From the NCBI GenBank assembly GCA_037783545.1, contig JBBELK010000450.1:682001-746000 (forward strand): 64,000 nucleotides of DNA, read 5' to 3'. Origin of the DNA: Henricia sp. BOLD:AAB3569. Lineage: Eukaryota > Echinodermata > Asteroidea > Spinulosida > Echinasteridae. The translations under genes were made by a program, and so were the position numbers. Shown one piece after another: positions 24,201-33,314 of the stretch (the first letter of the stretch is position 1; each line of letters opens with the position of its first letter). The notes beneath the pieces are model-generated. The model did not search any database. It saw only the letters and a list, made by a program, of their open reading frames with translations, and was not told where the DNA came from.

Positions 24201-27200
24201 GTCAAGCCTCAAAGTTCTGCAGGATAATTGTTCAGCTTGTTTGGGTTTTTTTTTTGACTACTTGTCAAAATTAGGGATATAAATTGAGTTAGGCCAACTG
24301 TATGACATTGATTTTGTCCTAAAATTACAATGTACATGTACTATGCATTCGTAATGAAAAGAACATCTTTGAAGGCCCAAATACTTTATTGCATGTATTT
24401 GACTATCACAGTACTCAGTGGCAGTTGATACTTGAGTAAAAGAACTGATCTGCAATACTGGGGTGGACTGCAATATAACCGTCTTAAGCCCCTTTCACAC
24501 CGGGCCATACGTAGAGTTGCATAGTGTTGCGTACCGACTACGCCGAGCGTATGTTGCCCTACGCTGGCCTACGTAACTATACGCTGAGGGACGCAAAGGG
24601 GTGCGCGAGGTTGACACTAGACGCAGAAAGTACGCATTTTTTACGCAAGTCTACGCAACACTACGCTACTGTACGCCATGCCTACGCAATAGTATGCTAC
24701 CCTACGAAGCAGTAAAAGCGTATAAAGGCGTCCTAGATCCTACCTGCGCGCAGCCTAGCCACAGTGACTGCTTGATCCCTGCTGGACTTTTTATCGCTAT
24801 TCCTGCAGTGCTAGATTTTATTCTATTTTATTTCGGCGTAGTCGGTACGCCACACTACGCAACTCTACGCAGATCCGGTGTGAAAAGGGGGTTTAGATCC
24901 AAGACACAAACACAACTGAATTTAGGCATCCTAAGGTTTATGTGTCTCCAGATACAAGTTATGACACAAAAAGTCAAGGCAAAAGTAATTGATAGTGTCT
25001 TAGATAGTTGATGTCTTAAGTATCTTAACTTTCTTTATTGCAATCCAACCAGCCTAGGACATCACATACTTAGACTTACAGGAGTGTCTATAAGATTCAG
25101 CAGAAGACATCTTAACAGTTAAGACATCTTATCTTTCTTTATTGCAATCCATCTTCAGACTAACCGGAGTGTCTATAAGATTCAGCAGAAGACATCTTAA
25201 CAGTTAAGACATCTTATCTTTCTTTATTGCAATCCATCTTCAGACTAACCGGAGTGTCTATAAGATTCAGCAGAAGACATCTTAACAGTTAAGACATCTT
25301 ATCTTTCTTTATTGCAATCCATCTTTAGACTAACCGGAGTGTCTATAAGATTCAGCAGAAGACATCTTAACAGTTAAGACATCTTATCTTTCTTTATTGC
25401 AATCCATCTTTAGACTAACCGGAGTATCTATAAGATTCAGCAGAAGACATCTTAACAGTTAAGACATCTTATCTTTCTTTATTGCAATCCATCTTTAGAC
25501 TAACCGGAGTGTCTATAAGATTCAGCAGGTATTTCTTTCCTTTGTACGAGTAGAACATCGAAGCAGTAACAGCTTTGACCGTGATGCCGCGTTCTCGTTC
25601 CACCTGAAGTTTGTCAAGGACTTGCTTGTTCGCTAAATTCTTGGAAATGGTTCCTGAAAAAACAAAATCTTGCATGTTATCTTCAATGAGTGTCAGTCGC
25701 TTGAAACTGGTGGAAAATGCTATTAATACAAATTTGAAAATCACACTTAACTGTGCACACAAGATTCAACTAGTTTCTTTAACTTACTGGAACTTATGTA
25801 ACTCTCTGCTGTTTGGTTTTATATCATATGTCTGCTGTAAGCCATGAAACACTGAGGGTGGAAACTGCAGTGCCCTCTTTCTGTGAGTTTCTGCAAAATT
25901 TTTAGTTTTTAAAATGTTCAAACCTTTTATTCATTTTACACCAAAGTAAACAAAAGTAATGCTTTGTTTTTCCTTGATTTCATCCACCACTCCCTCCCTT
26001 CCCTGATACCAGCCGCCCAATCCCTTGCCCTTGTCAAACCTCCCTCTTGCCCTTCACTCTGCCAATTTTGTAGCGAGCCTTTTCAAATTAATTGTTTTCT
26101 CAGATTTCACTATATTTTTTGTTTGTCGATGGCCTAATAAAATAATAATTCCGTTCTCAGAGTGGGGCTCTGACCTTATTTCTCACATTATAAGACCGCC
26201 ATTTTCAGACAGTTCATCAATCATTGTCATGATTGTTTACTCAGCCCGAACCTGTTAATTCCAGCAGCCTGTCAGCCAATGTGCTCTTGCCATGATCAAC
26301 GTGTGCTATGATGCTGAAGTTACGGATGTTCTCTACTGGGTAGGCTGACATGTCAATCACATCCTGACCAAAAACAAAATCAAAAACGTCCATAAAAAAA
26401 GGTTCAGAAGGAACCACGAAGACCACGTGATGTGTACTTTTAACTATCATAATATGAGACTAGCTAAAAATATTGTTTTCTAAGAAAATCATTAATTTTT
26501 CCCACTTCATAAATTTGGTTTTTTTCTCTACCAAATCTGCACTTAGGCCTACTGACGCTTGATGAGTTATTTTAAGGCCATCGGAATGAAAGTCATAGAA
26601 TACCGTCCGGAAGATTTCAAAAACACATGAGGCTTTTTTTCATTATTAATTTTTCATTATTTTGTAAAACAGGTGCCCGAGGGGTACATAGACAATGTAT
26701 GTGCTTGCCCCCATAGGCTATAACTTAGGACAGCGTGCGAGTGAGACACGACTCGGATTAATCAGATACCGCCAAATACCACGTTTTATTCTCACCATCA
26801 ATTCATATGAAAACCTCTTATGGTTTCTTTAGTATTCTATTTACGATTTGGTTTCATTATTTTTCTTTCATATTGATCATAAAGTGGACGAAATTTGGGA
26901 AATCGGGACTTTTCTTACGTTTTCGTCTTCAGATCGTTTTCACGTCTGCCATCATTGCATGACAGGCAGACACCGATGAGACGTAATTTTTCATTGGCCA
27001 AAATTCTAAGTCGCGATGGCAACAGCCAATCAGATGACGGAATACATACGTGTACAGAACGTCTGAAGATTGCCGAAGTGAGATCGGGGGCGCGTTCAAT
27101 AGCACAATACATACGTACGCCGGTATGGGTATTTTCCTATACCTTCACCGTTGAAGGTATTGTCGGTATGCATACGTATTGCGCTATTGAACGTGCCCCG

Positions 27201-27860
27201 GGACTTCAGTCAGATTTGCAGTCTCGCGCGGCTACACCGAAACACGAACAGTGGAATTGTGTGTCAGCACTTGGATCTCGCGCTCAAGACTATCGTCTGC
27301 CGTCTGATTTCGAAAAATCTGGTTGATTGGTCGGAATTTCTCGGTTTGGCGCCATATAGATCGATTTCTTTCATGAACAAGTATTGAAAGTACGTTGAAG
27401 TTCCACATTTTTTGAAATAATGAAAAAATTTTGAATAATGAAAAATTTCGGCGGCGGCCATTTGGTCATGCGGGCGGAGGACGGTAGTCTATGACTTTCA
27501 TTCCGATGGCCTAAGAAGGGAAAAATCTGATCAACTTCTCAACTCTTCCCGGTTTTTGTAGCAAATGTATTTTTACTCAACTGATGACCAGATGACGATT
27601 GATTGATGTCATTTTTAAGGAAAAATAGCAATTCTTACCGTTTGCTTTTGACTTGACACATAGCCTCTGGATGTGAAGAACGGTCTCAGATGTTGAAGGC
27701 AAAACCGACTGACAAACACCGCATTGACACGAAAAAGCCGTGCGCATGCAGACGGACATGACGGAACAGACAAAACTATTTCTCCATTAACTTGCCTTAT
27801 ACTGCGTGTACAATTAACTTTTTTGCAGAGACGAAAAGTAACATGTCTGAGGAATAACAT
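12148..27860 (-). CDS. GUF1: Mitochondrial translation factor GUF1 (EF4/LepA), whole gene (13 coding exons)
   Basis: A GTPase that binds mitochondrial ribosomes and promotes back-translocation or rescue of stalled elongation. Thirteen exons on the minus strand join in phase to 686 residues (human about 669). Residues 1-74 are an Arg-rich, acid-poor leader ending near RGYVSS, as expected for mitochondrial import. The GTPase domain shows G1 AHVDHGKST (94-102), G2 RGIT (133-136), G3 DTPGH (159-163), G4 NKID (213-216) and G5 SAK (244-246). Later come the EF-G-like domains II and III, the LepA segment [15 protein letters not shown] (417-431), SGYASFDYED, and the LepA C-terminal domain with [18 protein letters not shown]. 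The -A-x-C-x-GGDI signature separates it from EF-G and BipA. The start ATG at 27858-27860 keeps exon 1 in phase 0 with exon 2; the other ATG-initiated frame does not. Three exon ends are locally duplicated (see findings). Confidence 0.96.
12590..12790. mobile_element. MITE fragment (GUF1 intron 12)
   Basis: Arms ATCGCTTTGAGAAAAAACAA (12590) and its inverse near 12725-12745, with GTGGAAGGAATTGAGTAAAA inside; ends in GGTGTGAATCTACC, related to 669-1099. Confidence 0.65.
12938..13291. mobile_element. TIR element (GUF1 intron 12)
   Basis: Termini CATTGACCCCGTTCTCACT and its inverse ending ACGGGGTCATTG, followed inward by GAAATCGCTTCGTTC and inverse. Confidence 0.78.
13491..13749 (-). CDS. GUF1: GUF1 exon 12, LepA C-terminal domain
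   Basis: Bounded by TTTCAG and GTAAGT. 86 codons from [15 protein letters not shown] to LKKNVLAKC, including [13 protein letters not shown]. Confidence 0.95.
13811..13920. mobile_element. Family B MITE, copy 2 (GUF1 intron 11)
   Basis: TATAGACCCTTTGCACGGG to GATGCAAAGGCTTTATA, with ATTTAAATATGAAAACTTG inside. Sits 62 bases from the GUF1 exon 12 acceptor. Confidence 0.78.
14219..14675. mobile_element. Family E MITE, copy 1 (GUF1 intron 11)
   Basis: CAGGGGCCAATTTCATAAAA and its inverse at 14655-14675. Family defined by AGGGGYCRATTTCA ends; related copies at 20205, 37020 and 44448. Confidence 0.8.
15267..15400 (-). CDS. GUF1: GUF1 exon 11
   Basis: Bounded by CTGTAG and GTGAGG. Encodes NKRGEQVEY and [22 protein letters not shown], the EF-G domain V-like region. 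Confidence 0.93.
15826..15988. mobile_element. Near-perfect foldback (GUF1 intron 10)
   Basis: Two ~75 bp arms (GGGATTAAAAGTACGTTTGG outermost, CTGGGCACTGATAATGGCC innermost). A flanking ATTCATAAATACCTTAGACAG unit at 15555 belongs to the same composite; the inverse of the whole occurs at 32591-33118. Confidence 0.82.
16080..16620 (+). mobile_element. SINE family S1 with triplicated body segment
   Basis: Head with GGGTTTGAGCC and CCCTGGGCAAGACACTTAATCCC, then about three tandem copies (unit ~145 bp, from about 16200, 16395 and 16535) of GGCCAGGCAGCCACCTAGT to AATGGCAACAGCGCC. Same family as 38440-38752. Lies in GUF1 intron 10. Confidence 0.78.
16692..16793 (-). CDS. GUF1: GUF1 exon 10
   Basis: 34 codons: [13 protein letters not shown] through KVLSLCI, in phase 0. 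An internal GTAAAG could be misread as the donor, but it would put a stop in exon 11; the GTAAGT after ...LCI keeps the frame. Confidence 0.92.
17065..17269 (-). CDS. GUF1: GUF1 exon 9
   Basis: Bounded by CCACAG and GTATGT. Encodes [19 protein letters not shown], the most conserved LepA block, then [20 protein letters not shown]. Confidence 0.95.
17296..17905. mobile_element. GTGTTA-rich palindromic element (GUF1 intron 8)
   Basis: Repeated GTTAGTGTTAGTG, TTAACAGATCTGTTA and ATGTGTAACACG motifs in both orientations, with GAATTGTGACCTC near each inner and outer boundary. Confidence 0.65.
17908..18013. mobile_element. Family B MITE, copy 3, 5' truncated (GUF1 intron 8)
   Basis: GTGCGTCATGCACGAGTAGGC to GCAAAGGTCCTATAC. 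Ends 31 bases from the GUF1 exon 8 donor. Confidence 0.75.
18044..18153 (-). CDS. GUF1: GUF1 exon 8, domain III
   Basis: Encodes [20 protein letters not shown] and LTLNDSSV. The donor GTACGA lies about 30 bases from a family B MITE end. Confidence 0.93.
18271..19714. mobile_element. 1.4 kb TIR element (GUF1 intron 7)
   Basis: Ends GGGTACGTTCAGACGAGGC and inverse (19690-19714). Contains nested palindromes (AGTTACGCCACCAAGGTGGCGTAACT at 18920-18946) and an alternating ACGTACATGT tract at 19386-19450. A 75-codon open frame at 19158 matches nothing I recognise. Confidence 0.75.
20010..20112. repeat. ~20 bp minisatellite
   Basis: About five tandem copies of ATCAATCTTCAAATTACGA with A/G and TG/CG variants. 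Confidence 0.85.
20205..20429. mobile_element. Family E MITE, copy 2
   Basis: AGGGGCCAATTTCATAAAG and GAAATTGACCCCT ends; sits 35 bases past the GUF1 exon 7 donor. Confidence 0.75.
20464..20593 (-). CDS. GUF1: GUF1 exon 7
   Basis: Bounded by ATACAG and GTAAGC. Encodes [15 protein letters not shown] and [14 protein letters not shown], the end of domain II. Confidence 0.94.
20801..21004 (-). CDS. GUF1: GUF1 exon 6, start of domain II
   Basis: Bounded by ATGTAG and GTAAGT. Encodes [15 protein letters not shown] and the VLRKGDKV beta-barrel segment. Part of this exon recurs at 21074-21140 inside the preceding intron. Confidence 0.94.
21074..21180 (-). pseudogene. Partial duplicate of GUF1 exon 6 within intron 5
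   Basis: About 65 bases match exon 6 (20915-20980), coding [22 protein letters not shown], and similarity then continues into intron sequence. Some 20-25 bases spanning the splice acceptor are deleted and no donor follows, so it should not be spliced as an exon. Confidence 0.85.
21378..21867. mobile_element. Family A MITE, copy 2 (GUF1 intron 5)
   Basis: TTAAAGGCAGTATACATGATTGG start and an inverse end; centre of CGCCCCAAAACCACTTC-type repeats. Confidence 0.82.
22099..22247 (-). CDS. GUF1: GUF1 exon 5, G5
   Basis: Bounded by CATCAG and GTGAGT. Encodes [15 protein letters not shown] and [10 protein letters not shown], ending DRIPP in phase 2. Confidence 0.93.
22345..22838. mobile_element. 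Family F element, copy 2 (GUF1 intron 4)
   Basis: Inverse orientation of 8949-9483, TTAAAGGCCC ends. Confidence 0.82.
23007..23146. mobile_element. Foldback MITE, family D (GUF1 intron 4)
   Basis: 140 bp that is almost wholly an inverted repeat: TTAAAGGCCAGGCTCGTC at one end, its inverse at the other, with GAAATACGCAGCTCC meeting GGAGCTGCGTATTTC in the middle. Confidence 0.85.
23195..23228. mobile_element. Family B MITE, solo end
   Basis: GTCATGGCTGCCGTGCAAAG then GGTCTATA, one terminus only, about 15 bases from the GUF1 exon 4 donor. Confidence 0.65.
23243..23401 (-). CDS. GUF1: GUF1 exon 4, G3 to G4
   Basis: 53 codons, phase 0 at both ends, bounded by CACCAG and GTAAGC. Encodes [13 protein letters not shown] through IIPVLNK; NKID is completed in exon 5. 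Confidence 0.95.
23475..24105. mobile_element. TIR element (GUF1 intron 3)
   Basis: AATGCGGGCGTCACACAGTC and its inverse form ~50 bp terminal repeats; internal repeats of CATCGTG(A/T)GG. Confidence 0.8.
24486..24895. mobile_element. TIR element rich in ACGC (GUF1 intron 3)
   Basis: Ends AGCCCCTTTCACACCGGGCC and inverse; interior repeats of CTACGCAAC. Confidence 0.8.
25012..25530 (-). repeat. 85 bp tandem array carrying six copies of the GUF1 exon 3 5' splice site
   Basis: The string GGAGT(G/A)TCTATAAGATTCAG recurs at 25081, 25166, 25251, 25336, 25421 and 25506, an exact 85-base period. On the minus strand each unit holds the last ~24 coding bases of exon 3 (LLNLIDTP) and the donor. The copy at 25506 is the real exon end; the most distal copy has a consensus GTAAGT donor instead of GTTAGT. 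Reading past the real donor meets a stop after 11 codons. Confidence 0.92.
25505..25653 (-). CDS. GUF1: GUF1 exon 3, switch I to G3
   Basis: Encodes [11 protein letters not shown] through NLIDTP; the G3 motif is split at the donor CCG|GTTAGT. That donor is the first of six tandem copies in an 85 bp array reaching 25012. Confidence 0.94.
26252..26363 (-). CDS. GUF1: GUF1 exon 2, P-loop
   Basis: Bounded by GGTCAG and GTTCGG. Encodes [20 protein letters not shown], the diagnostic LepA start with the P-loop. Confidence 0.95.
26572..27514. mobile_element. TIR element with nested foldback (GUF1 intron 1)
   Basis: Ends TTAAGGCCATCGGAATGAAA and inverse (~40 bp). Nested foldback 27086-27200 with GGGGGCGCGTTCAATAGCAC and its inverse around CCTATACCTTCACCG. 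Confidence 0.8.
27639..27860 (-). CDS. GUF1: GUF1 exon 1, mitochondrial leader
   Basis: 74 residues, starting [12 protein letters not shown], with many Arg and Ser and few acidic residues, ending [12 protein letters not shown] before GTAAGA. A second ATG frame over the same DNA would end in phase 1 and break the join to exon 2. Confidence 0.78.
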
Positions 27861-27942
27861 ATTGCGCGAAATTTGAATGTCTGACGTACTTTAAGCACGA
27901 TTTTTTTCAGCTATAATATTGTAAACAAAATTTTTACACGGG

Positions 27943-27954
27943 CGCTGCCATCTT
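27943..27954 (-). promoter_or_regulatory. YY1-like site upstream of GUF1
   Basis: On the minus strand this reads AAGATGGCAGCG, matching the YY1 consensus AAGATGGCGGC closely, about 85-95 bases upstream of the GUF1 ATG. YY1 sites near the start are common for nuclear genes of mitochondrial proteins. No TATA box is evident. Confidence 0.45.
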
Positions 27955-28181
27955 GGTTGAGTTAAAAATCATTGACTATTGAGGGCGCTATACCAAAAGT
28001 GTCTTAAAGGGCTGAAATGCTCAATAACTTTATGCACAGTTTTTGCTGCATATGAAGGATTACTTGTAGATAGACAATAATAACTGTTTCTTCCTCCATA
28101 CTTCCGTCAGAAAATTCATTTCTTTTCTAATTATACCTCATGTGAGACGAGAAAAGGACAAAAACAGGTCAAATGTTTCCA

Positions 28182-30407
28182 ATAAGCCTTATACGTATCT
28201 GGCGGCCATCTTGAAAATAGCGCCACCATTCGACTTGTTGGAGACAGTCAAAGGGAACACTTTGGCTGCTGGCGATCGTGGATTACGCACGTTTGTATGG
28301 TCATAACAAATACTAGGTAGGTTTATTGCCAGATTTTGCAATTTATGCTCATTGTGCATGCCTTTAGTGGCAATTTTTGATTTTGTACGGTAATATAGAA
28401 GGAGTAAAAGCAAAATTTATCGACTCAATTTTTGTAATTTAGACAGAAACCATGGATCAATTATCAAGCAAATACAGTTGATTGCCCGGTTCCGCAAACG
28501 AAAATTGTCCGAGGCGCCCGGCCGCACAAAATCTACTTTTATGGAAAGATAATCAGCCAGAAATATCCGGAATTTATTCAGCTATCTAAGACACTAAACA
28601 TTTTTATAACAATCGGTTGGAAAAAAATGCCGGTTCCGCAAATAGCGCCTATTAGTATTGTATAGAAAGTCTAGCTTGTAAACTGCACACGACAACACGT
28701 GTGCGACCTGAATGATGAAGCATACAATTTGCTAGTATATTAAGCTTTTTATTATTTTATTTTTTCCAGATTCCAGTTGTATAGACCGACAGCATAGCTA
28801 CTTCTAATGGAGAGATAAACATTCCCTTAAGACGAGTTGGTTTGATTAAAGAATTTTATACAATAATAGGGGCCTATTACGGTCAAAGAATCAAAAATTC
28901 GTCAATAGAAAAACTAGACAATGTTCCTCCAACGTGTGCTTTTAAATTATTTCAGAGTGCTGTTATATACATGTGTCCGAACATTTTAAAACTTTCAACA
29001 GCTACAAGACATATTACATTCCATTTATACTGTTGGTGACCGTTTCTTGATTTATAAATTCTGTTAATGTCTCTTTATCTTAAATCAAACATTTTACATA
29101 GTTCGACATAATACACGGTACTAATATGATACTCTACGCTTTGTTTTTATGCATCGTTCATTGTTGCAGCGTGCATTTGTTTCTATTTTTCTTTTGTTTA
29201 ATAGCCAGAGGTAAATTGGTTTTTTTTTTCTTGTTATCCCCAAAACAAAACAATTTTTAGTTCATCCAATTGGCCTTTTGCGTGTAACATTTGCATAGCC
29301 TCCACATAGCAACAAGATTTTTTTTTCTGGTGAAGTAGATAATTAGTGTACATGACTATGTATAAAAATAAAGTATTCATGTAAAACATGCAAATGGCTA
29401 TAAATTCAGCATGTTTTCCATGTTTTGGGAGTGAAAATTTCCACTGATAATATCTCTAAAAATGCAGGAAAGCAGTTGCACTAAATCCTGATGATGTTCG
29501 GTATTCCTCTGCAGGGATGGTCTAGAATAAAACAGAGATAAAGCATGGATGAAGTACAAGTTTAGGCTACATGACTTGCTAAAAATAACCAGCATTATAG
29601 TTGTTAAAATCCCTGTATTTTGGAAACCCCAAAGTCGCCACCAAATCTGAATCTGATAGATATTTAGTTGGCAAAGCCTCCATCAGGAAACATCACATCA
29701 ACTTGTTGGTTAAGTATTTTTTTTTTACAAAAATGATACAAAAGCAAATTAAGTTTCAGGAAAATCTAGAGGAATCACATCCCGGCAAAATGCACGAGGT
29801 GGAAATGAAGCAATGACCGTTCTGAGCTACCGTGACACGCGTGCACACGGCCGGCCATGTCGGAAATACAAGACATTCTATATGCTAAGGCGCTATTTGC
29901 GGAACCGGCTAACATTTGCGAAACCGGGCAATCTTCCTACCTCTCAAAATTGCTCGGAAGCATTTTTTCCAACCGATTGTTATACAAATGTTCAGTGTCT
30001 TGGATAGTTGAATAAATTCAGGATATTTCTGGCTGATTACCTTTCCTTAAAAGTAGATTTTGTGCGGCCGGGCGCCTCGGACAATTTTCGTTTGCGGAAC
30101 CGGGCAATCAACTGTATTTGCTTGATAATTGATCCATGGTTTCTGTCTAAATTACAAAAATTGAGTCGATAAATTTTGCTTTTACTCCTTCTATATTACC
30201 GTACAAAATCAAAAATTGCCACTAAAGGCATGCACAATGAGCATAAATTGCAAAATCTGGCAATAAACCTACCTAATATTTGTTATGACCATACAAACGT
30301 GCGTAATCCACGAGCGCCAGCAGCCAAAGTGTTCCCTTTGACTGTCTCCAACAAGTCGAATGGTGGCGCTATTTTCAAGATGGCCGCCAGATACGTATAA
30401 GGCTTAT
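28182..30407. mobile_element. 2.2 kb element with long (~470-520 bp) inverted repeats
   Basis: Left arm 28182-28649 and right arm 29889-30407 are near-identical inverted copies, both beginning ATAAGCCTTATACG at the outer ends. Each arm codes for the same 74-residue open frame (starting MLLLLLYYRTKSK) of unknown meaning. The right arm has ~50 extra bases near 29910-29960. The 1.2 kb centre is AT-rich with no recognised protein. Confidence 0.88.
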
Positions 30408-31084
30408 GGTGAACAGTGGCTAGGTCGTTGTGTGAACCTTGCTGTTCGATTTATTTTAAACTCCGCTAATCAGCTTGATTAGGATCAAATTATATGCACA
30501 AATGTAATATCCTTCAAATGTGGTTGAAAACAATAATTATACACGTCTGGTGTAAGCCGTATTAAAGGCCTATCGATTTAGAGGCTATCAAACTAGCATC
30601 TGAACCAAGGTTGATGTATGAATTACGAGCTGTAAACAAATAAAAAAGTTCACAGTATCTAGGTCTCGACAATAAAGTGTCGAAGTTCAATAATTATCAC
30701 CGTGCTAAACATCGGTCAGAATCAATCAAGCCGAAAGAGAAAATAAAACACGTGTGTCGGAACTGAAACTGAATTCGGGTCGAGTGTCGGACCAGCATGT
30801 GTGCTGGCGCTCGGTGGCCACGAAAAACCCCCAGCCATTGGAGGAAACGTGGGTGCATCCAGGGCACTCGGCAGGGGTGCACTCCCCCGGTCCGAATTCC
30901 GATTGAAGTGGGAAAATGGGGTGGGCGGGATTGTATAGCAAAGTTGACACGATTGACCGAGAGTGAGCTACTGAAGCGAACGTGGCGTTTATATAGCCAG
31001 TTGTTATGTAATTCTATTGTGTTCAGTGTGAATACACTGGCACCTGTCGTTCTAAAACGAAAAGAAATTCCACTTCATTTTTAT

Positions 31085-31568
31085 GCCCCATGAATAAAAA
31101 GTGGCATTTTTCAACTTTTATGTGAAAATTTCTTCACATAAACTCACAGAAAGAGGGCGCTGTTTGGGGCATGTCACTTTAGAAACACACAGCAGAAAAG
31201 CAAAGAAAAAACATAGGACTTCAAACTGGAATTGTGGAAAAATGCTGTAGTTTTCAGCCTTAGTTTTTTCATGGTTTGCAACAGGCAACATGTAAAACAA
31301 ACCTAATTACCGTCGTGGGTTACAAATGTTTCAGCAAGTTGGAGAAAATTGTGGAAACTTTTGTGCACAGTTGAATGAGATTTTAGTTTTCCTAATGTGA
31401 CATCACCACTTTGCTCATGCATATGTAAATTTTCATTAGCATAAAAATCAAAAACCTTGATTTTAACCCCCCAAACAACTTCCAAGTAGGGTTTTTATGA
31501 TTGTAATGGACTAGTTCCATAGCACAGATTTCATTGATAAAAACACCATTTCAGGGGCCCTTTAAAGG
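31085..31568. mobile_element. Family G element, copy 1, one end truncated
   Basis: Contains AGAGGGCGCTGTTTGGGGC and ends GGGGCCCTTTAAAGGG. Related: 57052, 58338 and 61548, with fragments near 25853 and 28000. Confidence 0.8.
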
Positions 31569-31735
31569 GAAAACCATTTGAAGAAGTATTTCAGTAAACT
31601 AATTTCAAGAAGGGTGCAATACCATTGTTTTATGCAACTTTAACAACCAAATTTGTTGGGGAAAGGACCACAACTAGTTTCAAAATTAAATCACAAACGA
31701 AAACAAAAACCTTTGACAGATTAAGACCCTGTCGG

Positions 31736-31885
31736 TATGGACCCCTTGCATGGCGGCTATGACAGAAAGCAGGTTTTCATATTTAAATGATGCGACAATA
31801 GATCCACAAAGTGCCTATTCGTGCATGACGCACGGTGACAATGTGACTTCCCTCCATCATGGCCACCGTGCAAGGGGTCTATACA
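31736..31885. mobile_element. Family B MITE, copy 4 (complete)
   Basis: TATGGACCCCTTGCATGGCG and the inverse GGCCACCGTGCAAGGGGTCTATA form clear 28-base TIRs; the only family B copy here away from an exon. Confidence 0.85.
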
Positions 31886-32590
31886 ATAAAAATTTAGGAC
31901 AAAAGAGGGCATTCAAACCAACAGGTATACATTTGATTTAAAGAATACATGTATATTTATTTACATTGACACTTCAGGCTTAACTTCGTTATCAATTTTT
32001 TGTATTTTTTCCGTATACATTGAACAAAGACTTTAAGGAAATTACCTCCTGGAATCAACACAAAAAGTAATTTCAAGATACACCTCCCACCCGCACTTTC
32101 GTCGCAAATGTTGCCTTTCTGTAGAAAAATTACGTTTTCTTCTTCAAAAATTGCCTTTAGTCAGCTTCATTTCTTTTTGTATTTCCGGGTTGAGCACTCA
32201 TAAATGCAACTAAACCTAAAACTACAGAGCCAGCAAAAAAGAAACAAAACTTTCCTCTGTTTATACGTCAACATTCTCAGCCAGCATAGAAACCGTCTTC
32301 TGATAGTAAAACATGACATTTAAGATTGATAGTATTACATGCAAAGTCTAAAAAATAAAGTGAAAGGATAATGAAAACTGAAATATTACACAACCGAAAC
32401 ATCAGAGACACAGATGCTTGGGGAACAAAACCCCAAAGTAAGAAATCAATACGACAGAAAACACAGGAAACACAGTAAAGGTACCGGTAAAAAATCTGTC
32501 ATGTGAAAAAAAACATTTTAAAAATACTTGTACAAATTATCTTTTGTAAATTTGTGCCATCTTTCTGTATTTTACATCAGCTTGTAATTA

Positions 32591-33118
32591 GGAAATAAAA
32601 GTGGGTTTGACCAGTCTTAAACATACGTTTAAAACCAGCTAGGGGCCTGGACGCTGATAATGGCCTGAGGGGCTAGGCGAGGTCTGTTATTAGCATCCAG
32701 GACCCTAGCCGGTTTTAAATGGATTGTTTAAGACTGTTCAAACCCACTTTTATTCCCATTCATAAATACCATTCATAAAAAACAAAATTCTGCGATAATC
32801 TTGTCGTTTTGGAATGTTTTGCATTAGTTACATGCATAACCGTGTTCGTTCAAACTGCTGCGCGTCGAGTTGTTTTTGGTGTTGTACGCACACGCACACG
32901 ACCGGGTACTTGTCACAGTGCACATTTTGCTTTCGGGAGCGTGCAGTTTCTGTGTGTGTGTGTGCATGTTTTATAAGCGCTGACTAGGGCAGGAGCGCGG
33001 GCCAGTCTAAAAAGTGTTTAAGACTGGCCTGTCTTTATCGTCCATTTAAGACTGGCCATGTGACGTACTCTTAGCCAATAGGGATGCATAAACTGTCTAT
33101 GGTATTTATGAATTATAT
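32591..33118. mobile_element. Composite foldback near SLC10A7 3' end
   Basis: Inverse counterpart of 15555-15988: foldback 32591-32763 with GTTTAAAACCAGCTAGGG, then TAGCCAATAGGGATGCATAA and ATGGTATTTATGAAT at the right. Confidence 0.78.
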
Positions 33119-33238
33119 TTTACATTTCAAAAATTTGCAGACTGTATCCTTCAATCTAAACTTTCTAAATCGAACGAAAGAAGAAAAAAAAATACTATGA
33201 AGGATAAAAAAATATAACATTTTCAGCTTAGTAACTCT

Positions 33239-33314
33239 TTAAGGATGCAGCTTTATTTCCTTGCCATGGTCGGGGTTACCCACGGGTAGTTTCTCGCCTT
33301 TTTCTTTCTCGATT
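33239..33314 (-). CDS. SLC10A7: SLC10A7 probable terminal exon
   Basis: Follows a CTTCCAG acceptor and joins the previous exon in phase. It encodes a short charged tail ([12 protein letters not shown], then a stop at 33239-33241) after the last membrane segment. Tail sequences in this family are poorly conserved, so support is the acceptor, the phase and the plausible cytosolic tail; it lies 5.8 kb from the previous exon. Confidence 0.6.

Noticed and set aside
27577-27759. Alternative GUF1 exon 1 frame starting MSVCMRTAF
   Set aside because: It ends in phase 1 at the donor, whereas exon 2 starts in phase 0; the other frame joins correctly and looks like a mitochondrial leader.
28189-30400. 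Two genes coding MLLLLLYYRTKSK proteins
   Set aside because: The two frames are the same sequence in the inverted arms of one element; no conserved domain or splice context.
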